Shown here: piece after piece, positions 22,713 through 32,942 of the stretch | Position numbering within the stretch: position 1 is the first letter of the stretch | Layout: each line of letters opens with the position of its first letter | NCBI GenBank assembly: GCA_016490735.1 | Contig: JAEMWC010000012.1 | Location: forward strand, 508,501 to 572,500 | Length of the DNA: 64,000 bases | Direction of reading: 5' to 3' | DNA from: Pachyseris speciosa | Taxonomy: Eukaryota > Cnidaria > Anthozoa > Scleractinia > Pachyseridae | Made by a program: the position numbers and the translations under genes | Notes under the pieces: model-generated | Database searches by the model: none | Seen by the model: the letters and a program-made list of their open reading frames with translations, nothing else | What the model was told of the DNA's origin: nothing

Positions 22713-22940
22713 ACAGCCTCTACGTCCTTTAATAATTATCAATTTAAGTCTCAAATCCTTCTAGACGAGCACAGATGCTCTACTAATTGGGGATACAGTA
22801 AATCAAATGAATTCTAGCTCTACATGAACTCAAATCAAATGAGCAGAGCAGAGAACCAACACACTCAGCCAACTTATGACGCCGAGTCCGGCAATCACAA
22901 TCAACTCAGCCCCAAAGGAAAGGATTAATCATAATTAATA

Positions 22941-23410
22941 CTATAGGATCAAACGAGCCGTGTCAACAACAAGTGCTTGTACTGTACTCTTTTCTAGCCT
23001 GACATTGCTGCAATTCACGAGGACTTCAGGATGACCAAAAAGCAAACAACATTCCCTGGCATTTTTAAGTATGGTAACCTTTTTGTTACCTTCTTCAACA
23101 ACGCTTTGAATAATGCACACATCTAAAAGTCCTTCTAACTTCTCCACTTGATCTTTCATCGATGCGTTGAGAGGGAAAAAATTGACCACGGAGTTCGCCG
23201 CCTTACCGGAGGTGATTAAACATTGCTGGCAATACTTGATAAATCAGTGATTTCCCGAATCCCGTTTGAAGTACGACCAGAACATTCTTTTTTCTACGCA
23301 AACTGCTCGTATGGCATCATGTTGCTCTCTTTTCAACTCCTTTTCCCTCAGTTTTTCTAACGAAAAGTCGATCGCCTTATGAAAAAGACTCCATTTTGGT
23401 CAAGACCGTG
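22941..23410 (-). pseudogene. RecQ-like DNA helicase, N-terminal fragment
   Basis: Reading right to left, LKREQHDAIRAVCVEK (about 23340-23295) is the Q-motif region. After a frameshift, NVLVVLQTGFGKSLIYQVLP (about 23290-23230) is Walker A with the RecQ-type GKS-YQ-LP context. After a stop at about 23212, MKDQVEKLEGLLDVCII, LLFGHPEVLV and VQALVVDTARLIL (23165-22945) follow helicase motifs Ia-II, where VVDTAR replaces DEAH. RecQ-type enzymes unwind DNA with ATP; this one lacks motifs III-VI and cannot work. A start is not clear: the ATG at about 23400 meets a stop in its own frame. Such helicase pieces in a transposon-rich setting may be transposon-borne. Confidence 0.65.
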
Positions 23411-23454
23411 ACACATGCGCCGTAAAACCGGAACTCCTAAAATCTGGGAGTCTG

Positions 23455-23524
23455 AAAATGGATTATTCCAGAGCTCCGTGTCTTGGCGCTGGCCAAAAGA
23501 CACGTGGGCTCTGGGAACGAGATT
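23455..23524 (-). mobile_element. Short MITE/SINE-like repeat, inverted partner of 20050-20120
   Basis: AAAATGGATTATTCCAGAGC to GGGCTCTGGGAACGAGATTG is the reverse complement of 20050-20120 with a few differences. The two copies bracket the ZAD-like and helicase fragments. Confidence 0.7.
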
Positions 23525-23799
23525 GGCCGTCTTACGCAAATACGGGCATGCGCAATGACTCTTTAAGGTGTAAAAAAGACTTCCGGTGGCGTCCTAGACA
23601 GTTGACGTCTTCAAATCTTAAGGTCCCTAATGTTGCCAATTCTCGTCACAATTTACAACCGCCTTCGGCGGTCATAGCAAACATTGTAAACAATTATGTA
23701 AATAGGATAGACAATCTTGAAAGACAGATTTCTCGCATAGAGAATCTGTTATGTACACACTTGCTTAAGGTAATTCCCCTGAAAAGGATGTACTATTAA

Positions 23800-24699
23800 G
23801 ATTTTTTTCAGACTTGGCACAATTGATAGTCATGCATAGGACATTGAAAAAATGCAATTAAAATATGGGGTCACCGTGCTTGTTTTTGCCCTGCATACTC
23901 GTTGTCCTAAGTGTTTTTACGGAGTTGTGCTGTACTGAAGAAAGCTGTTATTTTGTAGCAAAAACTATGAATAGTAGTGAAAACTAGAGCCTAATTGTTT
24001 TTCTGGGCTATATTCTTTTAGTATTGTGATTTTAAATTGCCCGATCTTGCAAATAATGTGAGGAAATTGGACCACTTCCTCATCATCTCAAACTCTCTCC
24101 TGGCTCAAACACAGTTTCACCCCATTTATATATAAATAATCCAACTTTTACTATTAAACTTTTTTTCTCCTTAAAATATGTTTTTCGTGTGCCTATTACG
24201 AGTACATTACACCAATAAAAAAGGGGGGTCACCGTGCTCGTTTCTTTACAACACGACGACAAAGGGAAATTTTCACCTAAAAAAGCTCATTGTCAAGGTA
24301 AATTCGCAATGTTTCTAGTGTACGCGAGCACGTGCGCGCGCTAAATGACGCCATAAATTATGCGCAGTAAGCATGCGCCATGCAATTGAAAGGAATCACC
24401 TTTACAACAATATAAACATATTGAAAGCTATTCCGGTGTGATCTCTGAACAATCCGCTACAAAAACCACTGAGGCAGAACCTCAACGTCTATCAAAAAAC
24501 AGCAAACGAAAAAAAAAACATTACACAAAGGCGTTTTGCCATAGAAAGAGAGACGAACGAGAAATATCTTAAAAACCTCTCAGATTCTGACTGACAGCCA
24601 AGTCAGCGTCATATTCAAAGGGCTTAAATTTATACCAACACCCGTTACAAATGAAGAGAAGATTAGGCAACAATTGTTGCGTAATTTCGAACAATTCGC
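23800..24699. other. Non-coding, with repeated GGGGTCACCGTGCT motif
   Basis: No gene. GGGGTCACCGTGCTTGTTT (about 23868) recurs as GGGGTCACCGTGCTCGTTT (about 24226), suggesting fragments of one dispersed repeat. Confidence 0.45.
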
Positions 24700-25155
24700 C
24701 AGTTTGAGGGGGGTAAAACTACAAAACGAAGACTCCATCGATTTCAATGTTTTAGCGTCAATTCAGCCTTTTAGCGAGGGTCTTCGTTTTGTAGCTTCAG
24801 GGGAGTAAAACTACAAAACGAAGACCCCATGGATTTCAATGTTTTAGCGTCAAATTCAGCGTTTTAGCGAGTGTCTTCGTTTTGTAGTTTGAGGGGGGTA
24901 AAACTACAAAACGAAGACCCCATTGATTTCAATGTTTTAGCGTCAAATTCAGCGTTTTAGCGAGGGTCTTCGTTTTGTAGTTTGAGGGGGGGGGGGGGGA
25001 ACTACAAAACGAAGACCCCATCGTTTTCAATGTTTTTGCGTCAAATGAAGCGTTTTTGCACGTTTCATTCTATTGTAGCTTCAGCTGATGTAAAATTAAT
25101 AGATATCCAAGTCTTCGGTCTTCGGTCTTCGGTCTTCGGTCTTCGGTTTGTAGAC
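24700..25155 (-). repeat. Right subterminal array, mirror of 17905-18480
   Basis: Four to five alternating copies of CTACAAAACGAAGACC and its complement, ending in five copies of GGTCTTC before the outer tip. The arrangement is the reverse complement of the left array. Confidence 0.85.
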
Positions 25156-25291
25156 ACCCACCGAGGCAAATGTTCTCGAATAGCAAATTCATTCCTCAGG
25201 ACAAAATAGGGGTAACATAAAGAATACAGAATTGACGGTAATTAACACTAAGCAATTTTTACTTCAAAATGCAAACGGATTGAAAGACTAC

Positions 25292-25511
25292 TGTTAGAAA
25301 TAGATTTCGTTACTCGCGCGTGATTTTGAACTCTTTGTCTAGTTAGCCAATTGGAGCACGATGTCTTGATTGACATCTGATCTCGGAATTTTACTTCGCA
25401 CATGGTTGTAGATTCGGAAGAAAAATCTGTTAGAAGTCAAGTCGGAAAATCAGTCTAAAATTCGGTTGGAAGGTCTTAAATCTGTAAGGAGAACATCAAG
25501 AATAAAGTCTT
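25292..25511 (+). repeat. 5' LTR of BEL element 1 (3' part diverged or deleted)
   Basis: These 220 bp appear identical to 31231-31450 by eye. After AATAAAGTCTT the two LTRs diverge: the 3' copy continues TGCGAAATGTTGTG to about 31503, while the 5' copy goes to GTGGAAGTC. About 30 bp of the 5' LTR seem lost. Confidence 0.85.
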
Positions 25512-25624
25512 GTGGAAGTCTAGAGCATTCATTTTCCTTCTTCACAATTGCTGGTGCCGAGACCCGGGAAGTTTCGCTGGGAATTCTCCGTTAAGATCAT
25601 TGAAATCAAGCTTCGTGAAGGAAT

Positions 25625-26968
25625 GTGAATGTAAACATGGCCGAAGCGAAAAAGAAATTGAAGAAGAAGACGAAAATCCGTGAAAGTCATCGAACTTTCG
25701 TAAAGAGAATTATCTCTCAAGCAAAGGAGTCTATGGATGGTGGGGAATCCGTTGATTTCAAGAAGCTTAAATCTTTTAAATCTACTCTTCAGGACAAGGT
25801 TTTGGAGCTCAAAGGCATGGATCAAGAGGTTCTTGAATATCTAGATGAGTCGAAAATCGATGAAGATGTGAGCTATAGTTGTGACTTCGCCAGTACAATA
25901 CAGGCGTGTATTGTGGATCTGGAAACAGCCTTAATTCGGGAAAAGGAACAAGGAAGGAGTCAACAAGTGGCATTCGTTTCGCAATCTGCTGAAGCTGGGT
26001 TAAACGGCACTCAAACGCGCGCTCAAACAGCGACGAATTCGAATGTATCCTCTATTCATAACCACGCCAAATTGCCGAAACTCGAGTTAAAGAAGTTCTA
26101 CGGGAATCATATCGACTGGTATCCATTCTGGGAGTCTTTTGAATCGGCTGTCCATCGAAACAGCACTCTAACCGGAGTAGATAAGTGTAATTATCTGAAA
26201 TCACTCCTTGTGGGATCTGCTGCACATGTAATTGCGGGATTGACTCTGACAAATGCCAATTACGAGAAAGCTATTGATCTATTGAAACAGCGATTTGGAA
26301 ATCGTCAACTCGTTATTTCGAGCCACATGGAAGCTCTCTCTAAAATCCCGAGAATAACGGCCGTTAATGATGTCAAGCGTCTTCGTAACCTTTACGATAT
26401 GGTGGAATCACATGTGCGTGGGCTTGAGAGTTTGGAAATTTCACAAGAGATGTATGGCTGCTTTCTAACGCCCATAATCATGCAAAAATTGCCAGAAGAG
26501 TTCCGGATCGCCATCGCTAGGAATCTAACATCTGAAACCTGGGTCCTCAAGGATATTTTAACCGAATTCCAAAAGGAGTTGCGTCTACGAGAAAACTGCC
26601 AACATGTCCCTGGAGATGTTGCCAGTAAGGAGTCACGGTTCCCGAATCCCTCAAGGCGTGTACCATTACAACAACCATCGACAACTTCAGCATTGTTTAC
26701 AGAGGGCGGGAAGAGCATCCAATAGGGCCCTTGGTGTACATACTGCAAGGGAACGCATCCATCCGTCAATTGTAATGTGGTGACCGACATTTCTGCGAGG
26801 AAACAAATGCTTCGACAGAAAGGAAGATGTTTCAGATGCTTGCGTACTGGTTACCTCGCTAACCAGTGTGGAAATGGTAAAGTGTGTAATATCTGTGGTC
26901 TGAGACACCACGCCTCATCTAAACCGGGAGAGTCAATCAATTTCCCATGGGAAAAGCGCAGTCATTAA
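25625..26968 (+). pseudogene. BEL element 1 gag with zinc knuckles, in-frame stop
   Basis: A 366-residue ORF (25625-26725) opens with a Lys-rich helix. From about residue 150 it has KLPKLELKKFYGNHIDWYPF, the start of the DUF1759 retroelement Gag domain, followed by NYLKSLLVGSAAHVIAGL and later LPEEFRIAIARN. A TAG at 26723-26725 stops it. The same frame then continues with CTYCKGTHPSVNC, CFRCLRTGYLANQC and CNICGLRHHASS knuckle motifs to a stop at 26968. Gag packages the element RNA. The TAG sits just before the first knuckle, so it is a nonsense mutation or, less likely, a leaky stop. Confidence 0.8.
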
Positions 26969-27023
26969 AGAAAGAAGTGCACCTAACCCAAGTGCAGTAT
27001 CATTTCAAGCCCCAACTACCAGC

Positions 27024-27389
27024 ATGTTCATCAACTCCAAATCTAGTGTACTTTTGCAGACAGCAAGAGCAAACGTCTCCAAGCCAGGGAATGGTGAACA
27101 TTTTGTCAATGCCAGGATGGTATTTGATAGTGGCAGTCAAAGGAGCTACATCTCACAGAACGTGCAGAAAACTCTTAACCTTCCCATCGCTGGCCAGGAC
27201 ACACTACTGATCAAGACATTCGGAGAGTCTACTGCAAAACTGAGACGATGTGACATTGTTCAAATGACAGTGGAGGCTGACGACGGCATGCAGGTATATG
27301 TTTCAGCATATGTAGTACCAGTGATCTGTGCGCCAATCAGTAACCAAATAATTGAGTTCACACAAGCGAACTACCCTCACAGTGCTTAA
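27024..27389 (+). pseudogene. BEL element 1 aspartic protease
   Basis: VNARMVFDSGSQRSYISQNV carries the DSGS active site of the BEL/Pao-type retropepsin, followed by KTLNLPIAGQDTLLIKTFG. The frame is shifted relative to the gag/knuckle frame and to the RT frame, which begins again at about 27386 with RPADNSHGDEELNIDILIGA. It would cleave the polyprotein; the shifts make this copy defective unless they are sequence errors. Confidence 0.8.
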
Positions 27390-28633
27390 GGCCAGCTGAT
27401 AATTCTCATGGTGATGAAGAACTAAATATAGATATTCTCATTGGTGCCGATTTCTACTGGCATTTTGTAAGTGGAACCGTTATTCGTGGTGCAGGATCAG
27501 GTCCTATTGCCCTTTCTACCAGGCTTGGTTATGTACTTTCTGGACCGGTTGGAATTCCAGTGCCAGAGCAGGGAGACTCTACAGTTAACCTTACAGAAAC
27601 TCATGTACTCAAGATCTCGAACTGTGTCATTGAAGAGAGAAACTCGCTTGAAAGGGAAATCAAACACTTCTGGGACTTAGAAACTCTAGGGATCAAGCGC
27701 GATGAACCGACAGTCTATGAGAAATTCATTGAAAATGTCACTCACAATGGCGAAAGATATGAAGTCAAGTTGCCTTTCAAGGAAAGTCATCCTATTCTTC
27801 CCGACAACTATCAGTTGAGCAAAACGAGGTTAGAATCATTGCTGCGACGGCTTAAATCGAAACCGGAGGTCCTCAAACATTATGATGAAGTCATTCAAGA
27901 GCAACTTGAAAAGAACATCATTGAACCAGTGAACATGGAAGAACAGCGAGCAGTCGGCAAGGTCCACTACCTGCCTCACAGAGAAGTCATCAGACTTGAT
28001 AAGGACACTACTAAGCTCCGTGTAGTTTATGATGCATCTGCCAAGCGTGGCGGACCAAGTCTTAACGATTGTTTGTACTCTGGACTGCCCCTCACTCCAA
28101 TGATCTTTGATGTAATGGCACGATTCAGAGCACACAAGGTAGCGCTCACAGCGGATATAGAGAAGGCATTCTTGAATGTTGCCATTGCGCCAGAGCACCG
28201 TGTCTTCCTGCGATTTCTTTGGGTTGACGACATTCTTACTGACAATCCACAGTTGGTCATTATGCGATTCACGAGAGTGGTCTTTGGGGTAAACTCCAGC
28301 CCTTTCCTCTTGAATGGAACAATTCGCCATCACTTGAACTCTTACATGAATAAGGATCCAGAATTTGTGGAAGAAGTTGTGCGTTCTCTTTATGTGGATG
28401 ATTTAGCATCTTCGAAACCTGATCGATCCTCCGCTTACGACTTTTACTTCAAACTGAAAACAAGGTTCAAAGAAGCTGGGTTCAATATGCGCAAATGGAT
28501 GACGAATGATCTGGAATTATCAGAGAAAGTCAAATCAGAGGAAGACCAAGGAGTAAATCAGCAACAGCCTTTTTCCTGTGTTCCAGCAAGAAGATCAAAC
28601 ATTCTCAAAGTCACAGTTTCAGAACCGGGATAA
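27386..28633 (+). pseudogene. BEL element 1 reverse transcriptase
   Basis: ILIGADFYWHFVSG and STRLGYVLSGPV (27440-27550) are the conserved BEL linker. The polymerase follows: KLRVVYDASAKRGG, LNDCLYSGLPL, KVALTADIEKAFLNVAI with the first catalytic Asp, RFTRVVFGVNSSPFLLNGTI, and the catalytic box YVDD in VRSLYVDDLASSK (about 28390-28428). The frame runs out at 28633 and pol continues from about 28580 in another frame. It copies element RNA into DNA inside virus-like particles. Confidence 0.85.
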
Positions 28634-30824
28634 CACAGAAGACCTTCCAAAAGTTCTGGGAACATCTTGGGATCATGCAGAAGATAAACGTGTCTTTACC
28701 TTCAAGAATCTCACAAGTTATTTGACAGAAGAAGTCATCACGAAACGAATCATTCTCAGTTCTATTGCAAAGATATTAGATCCTCTAGGATTACTGTCCC
28801 CAGTGTTTGTTGCCTTCAAAATACTGTTTCAAGAGCTCTGCAAGAAAGAAGTTGATTGGGACACTCCACTAGGAGGAGAGACACTGAAGCAGTGGAGATC
28901 ATTTTTGGAAGACATGCAAAACATTTCTAGTCTTACAATAAACAGATGCTACTCATCTGAACTGAAATCTCTTGAAAGTCCTCTGATTGAGTTACATGGA
29001 TTTGCTAATGCATCAAACAAAGCATTTGGTGGCGCCGTTTACCTCAGGATCCAGTCAGGCAATTCAGTTGTGTCCAATCTTGTCGCCTCGAAAACAAGAG
29101 TGTCACCCATCACAGGTGCCACCACACCCAGATTGGAACTGTTATCTGCATTAGTGCTTGCAAGACTGCTCACGAGCGCACGCAAAGCACTTGACCAATC
29201 TCTGAAGATAAATAACTGCGTCTGTTGGCTGGATTCAGAGATCGCTTTATGGTGGATCACTAAGAGTCAAAAGGAATTCAAACCATTCGTGCAGAATCGA
29301 GTTGTAGAAATCAGAAAGCTCGTTACCCCACATGTATGGAAGTATGTTCCCACTGATCAGAACCCCGCTGACATTGCATCACGCGGATGCAAGGCCTCAA
29401 AGCTAAAGGACAACAGGAAGTGGTGGGAAGGTCCTGATGTCTTGAAGAGGAGTTCTGACTGTTGGCCAAATCAGAAGGAGTTTGGAGTGAAGAACTTCGA
29501 GACAAATCCTTTAAGTGAAGTTAAGCCGACAAAAAGGGTCACCACTGTCGCTGCTACCGTTGAAGTCAAGGGATTAGAGCAAATAATCCAACCTGCGAAA
29601 TTCGGTGATGTGTACAAACTCCTCCGAGTCACGTGCTATGTTTTGCGTTTTATAAGACACGCTCGAGGAAAACAAGGACAACCTCAATTAACCTCGCTGG
29701 AGATAGAATCAGAAGAGTTTAAAGGCGCAGAATCGTTGTGGATTAAGCATGTCCAGAAGTACGTTCAAGAAGAAGAAAAATGTGAACAGACACGTCATTC
29801 GTTGAGTCTATTTTCAGATGGAGAAGGCATATTGAGATGTGGAGGAAGATTACATAATGCACCCCTGCCGTATGCAGCTCGGTTTCCAGCAATCTTACCT
29901 CGGAAACATCACTTCACTATTCTGATGATCAGAAAGAGTCACATCAATGTCATGCACAATGGGGTCAAAGAGACATTAACTGATTTAAGGTCAAGATTCT
30001 GGGTGGTAAAGGGCCGGCAGACTGTACGCAAGGTTATATCTTCGTGCGCTACATGCAAGAAACTCGACGGAAGACCATACAATGCCCCTCCACAGCCTCC
30101 GCTTCCAGATTTCAGAGTTTCGGATGAAATGGCCTTCACTCAAGTTGGTGTCGACTTTGCGGGACCAGTCTATTTGAAGAATGTCTATTCCAAGAGTAAG
30201 ACAGTCTATAAGGCATACATTGCAATCTTTACTTGTGCCTCCTCTCGAGCTGTTCATCTCGAGCTGGTTCCAGATCTGTCAACAGAAACATTCCTAAGGT
30301 GTCTAAAGCGGTTTGTTTCTAGGAGAGGAGTACCACGTCTTGTCATATCAGACAATGGTAAAACCTTCAAGAGTTCCTGTTTGAAACCTTTTCTCAGTAA
30401 GCATTGTATGGTCTGGAAGTTCAATGTCCCTCGCGCCCCTTGGTGGGGTGGGTTCTTCGAACGAATGGTGCGCTCAGTTAAACGCTGCCTCAAGAAGACC
30501 CTCGGAAATGCACGAGTGACTTATGAAGAGTTTCAAACGGTATTGGTGGAAGTCGAAGGAACACTTAACTCTCGACCCTTGACCTACGTCTATGAAGAAC
30601 TCGAAGAACCAATCACACCTTCCTCGTTATGCTTTGGGCGAAGGTTGCTCAGTCCCATTCCAAGACCCAAGGTTCTACTTCAGATACCACAGCCGCAGAG
30701 TTGTCTAGAAGGCAGAAGCATCTTGATTTGGTTCTCAAACACTTCTGGAACCGTTGGCGAAGGGAGTATCTTTCTGAACTTCGCGAGCATCATCTTGGCA
30801 AGAAGACAACACAATCTCGAGTGA
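28578..30824 (+). pseudogene. BEL element 1 RNase H and integrase
   Basis: [18 protein letters not shown] then [18 protein letters not shown] are the BEL-specific connection. [20 protein letters not shown] is an RNase H-like start with the usual Asp replaced by Asn (FANAS for FaDAS), and [15 protein letters not shown] closes it. The integrase has a zinc region (H...[10 protein letters not shown]), first Asp in [10 protein letters not shown], second in [11 protein letters not shown] and Glu in [13 protein letters not shown]. After about 30690 the frame is lost and the C-terminal domain continues in the frame of 30629-31051. Confidence 0.85.
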
Positions 30825-31051
30825 TTAAGAAAGGAGACGTTGTTTGCATACATGAAGACAATGTGCCTCGACAAAGGTGGAAACTTGGTACAGTTCAAGA
30901 GTTAATCCATGGGAGAGATAACCTCGTCCGCGCAGCCGTTGTTCGGTTAGCGTCTAAAGGGGAAGAGCTGAGATCCAACGTCCTGTACAAAAGTTGTATC
31001 CAATTGAGGTTTCTTATGAGCATCAAGATGGTGGTAACAAGGAGAATGTGA
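30690..31051 (+). pseudogene. BEL element 1 C-terminal DUF5641 domain
   Basis: [20 protein letters not shown] then [10 protein letters not shown], followed by KKGDVVCIHEDNVPRQRWKL and LGTVQELIHGRDNLVRAAVV, the conserved end domain of BEL/Pao polyproteins. It is out of frame with the integrase, so the same ORF was broken by an indel at about 30690. Confidence 0.8.
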
Positions 31052-31230
31052 ATACAGTTCCGCCAGTCATCAGATTTGTTCCCGATGATCAAGTGGAAAT
31101 CGTACGTTGTGACTGATCAGTGTTTAAAGGTTCAGTTATCTGTCCAAGGAACATTGCTAAACATTGAACGTTGACCTTTATGAGTTGATCTAGAGTTGTT
31201 GATTGACTAGGTCAATCAAGGAGGGGAGTG

Positions 31231-31503
31231 TGTTAGAAATAGATTTCGTTACTCGCGCGTGATTTTGAACTCTTTGTCTAGTTAGCCAATTGGAGCACGA
31301 TGTCTTGATTGACATCTGATCTCGGAATTTTACTTCGCACATGGTTGTAGATTCGGAAGAAAAATCTGTTAGAAGTCAAGTCGGAAAATCAGTCTAAAAT
31401 TCGGTTGGAAGGTCTTAAATCTGTAAGGAGAACATCAAGAATAAAGTCTTTGCGAAATGTTGTGTTGAATAAATTCGACTGGAAGTTGGAATTCGCAGTT
31501 ACG
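31231..31503 (+). repeat. 3' LTR of BEL element 1
   Basis: Begins TGTTAGAAATAG after the purine tract. The first 220 bp match the 5' LTR. The extra AATAAATTCGACTGGAAGTTGG contains a poly-A signal-like AATAAA. The end near 31503 (CGCAGTTAC) is an estimate. Confidence 0.8.
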
Positions 31504-32283
31504 CTTAAGTTAAGTTATTATTTACATTGATGCCGATAACTGTATACGATGATTCTCTACAAACTCTTATTATTATTATTATTTTTATTTCTTTGCATTA
31601 GACAACAGTGTTGTACTGAGCGAAAATTCTATCTCCGATCAGATAATGCTGGCTTTGCAAACAGCCTACTTGAGTGTACTGGTAGCCATTTACATAGCGT
31701 CCATTGTAATAAACCTCGTTCTTCAAAAGCCTCCGACACATGGAAATGGCCGGGTATTCTGAAATTGCTCCAAGTTCTCGAATTCCAACAAATGAGCCTT
31801 AAATCGGCAAGAATTCTTTCCTCAGGACAAATTAAGAGTAGTGTAAAGTATTTTATAGATATGACGTTAATTAGCACTAACTGAGCAAAATCTCTGATCA
31901 GATAACGCTTGGTTGCGTGACTCGTGTGACTGTTAACTCAATGGAATAACAACTGAAACATGTGGCACCCCTTTCTCGTGAAAAAGAAAAAAATTCAGCA
32001 GTAGCCACAAGCAGTCCTCGACTGCCTATTTTTTAAAAACTACAGGAGAAAAAGGGGGGGGGGGGGGGGTCGCGGCCCCCTCGGCCCCACTCCTAAACCT
32101 GCCGCTGTCAGGCTCTTCCAACTTGACCTATGCTGTTGCTACAACGGTCGGCAACAAGTCCCCGCTCATTAAGCGCGTTAGGCCTGGTATCGAGGATGAG
32201 TTGTTTGTTACCCATTTCAGAGAAGCACACATTCCTGCAGTGTAAGATTTGCTTGTGTTGTATCCCCCAGTGTGAAACTCGTC
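31504..32283. other. Upstream region of GFRP copy 2, no other gene
   Basis: Holds a short (ATT)n at about 31568-31588 and a poly-G run at about 32054-32070 beside GC-rich sequence. TTCCTCAGGACAAATTAAGAG...GTTAATTAGCACTAA (about 31815-31880) resembles 25192-25248 just left of BEL element 1, so a repeat flanks that element on both sides. TTGTATCCCCCAG (about 32257-32269) looks like a splice acceptor 14 bases before the GFRP start. Confidence 0.45.
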
Positions 32284-32589
32284 ATGCCATACATCATCGT
32301 ACGCAACACCCCTTTATCGGACTATCGGACAAGTATGACATGCGGATTTCATCACGGCACATGCACGTTTATCGAATACCATGGTACATACGATGACGAA
32401 GTTGGTAGTGAGCTTCGCTTGCTGGGAGCGGCGCGGAATGTCTTTCCTGTAAATAATCCTAATCATATTGTACTGTACTGGATTCAAAAGCCCCCGTATG
32501 TCGTGCTCGACGGCCTTCAGCGCAAAGGATACAAAGTTGTTGCTTCACACACTGTTCACGAGACTTGCATTTGGACACTGCACAACTGA
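32284..32589 (+). CDS. GTP cyclohydrolase I feedback regulatory protein-like (GFRP), copy 2
   Basis: The 101-residue product begins MPYIIV (in-frame ATGs at 32272 and 32284; the second gives the family N-terminus). It ends KPPYVVLDGLQRKGYKVVAS plus ETCIWTLHN, closely following GFRP PPRIVLDKLERRGFRV and its Trp-Cys-Leu-His tail. The middle also fits better than copy 1: DEVGSELRLLGAARNVF parallels the family SDPELM-LGASKR block. By family knowledge GFRP assembles with GTP cyclohydrolase I and couples its activity to tetrahydrobiopterin and phenylalanine; function here is inferred. The ORF is intact. A pyrimidine-rich CAG just upstream suggests a spliced 5' UTR. It is the paralogue of 1893-2183 with shared UTR sequence. 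Confidence 0.75.
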   Translation: MPYIIVRNTPLSDYRTSMTCGFHHGTCTFIEYHGTYDDEVGSELRLLGAARNVFPVNNPNHIVLYWIQKPPYVVLDGLQRKGYKVVASHTVHETCIWTLHN

Positions 32590-32928
32590 GCCAACACAGG
32601 AGGGAGGTAATAGGGCTTGAAAATGATACAACCTACACTACACAAGCCACTGGCAGCTTGAAAATAAGAAAAATCAGAACATATTTTTTCCTTTTATGAG
32701 TACGAAACTACAAGAGGCTAACTAACATTTCTGTCGTAGAAGGCTGGATGAAAAGTTACGAAATCGAAGTCGATGGCTAGATAGAACAGTAAATATAACA
32801 TCAGTTGTAAATATAAGACGCTGATTTTTTCAATGACAGTCTTGAAGCTTCAGCTGTCTCGACAAAGCGACTAAAACCATGTAGTTTACATTTAACCACC
32901 ACGTTTATTGTCAAAAAGTCAGGAGAGT

Positions 32929-32934
32929 AATAAA
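32929..32934 (+). promoter_or_regulatory. Poly-A signal of GFRP copy 2
   Basis: AATAAA 340 bases after the stop, in the same context as at 2479-2484 (AGAGTAA(..)TAATAAAGT-CAGGT). The Gypsy element begins eight bases after it, at 32943, so transcripts of this gene end at the edge of that insertion. Confidence 0.6.
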
Positions 32935-32942
32935 GTACAGGT

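Larger units (their letters stand above)
17901..25157. mobile_element. 7.3-kb segment bounded by inverted subterminal hairpin arrays (unclassified element)
   Basis: The left tip GGTGGCTACAAAACGAAGAC and right tip (reverse sense GGTGTCTACAAACCGAAGAC) mirror each other. Next come a (GAAGACC)n run, the shared block ATATCTATTAATTTTACATCAGC, and then arrays of about 95-bp repeats on both sides (left to about 18480, right from about 24700). The interior carries fragments of a protein kinase (+), a ZAD-like zinc domain (+) and a RecQ-like helicase (-), plus a SINE, a LINE tail and paired MITEs. No transposase is recognised and no target duplication is clear, so boundaries are approximate. Whether the gene fragments are cargo, transposon genes or later insertions is open. 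Confidence 0.55.
25292..31503 (+). mobile_element. BEL/Pao LTR retrotransposon 1
   Basis: Two copies of the LTR starting TGTTAGAAATAGATTTCG lie at 25292 and 31231 in the same orientation. TGGTGCCGAGACCCGGGA (about 25551-25568) is a primer-binding-site-like sequence shortly after the 5' LTR, and the purine-rich AAGGAGGGGAGTG precedes the 3' LTR. Gag (DUF1759 type), zinc knuckles, aspartic protease, reverse transcriptase, RNase H, integrase and DUF5641 follow in the canonical BEL/Pao order. Several frameshifts and one in-frame stop interrupt the polyprotein. The exact 3' LTR end and the target duplication are not clear. Confidence 0.9.

Noticed and set aside
23458..23799. 113-residue + ORF
   Set aside because: First third is the short MITE at 23455-23524; the remainder has only a weak coiled-coil-like stretch and no recognised family.
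28578..30824. 748-residue ORF as a host protease or transferase
   Set aside because: It contains the RNase H and DDE integrase of BEL element 1 in the expected order between LTRs.
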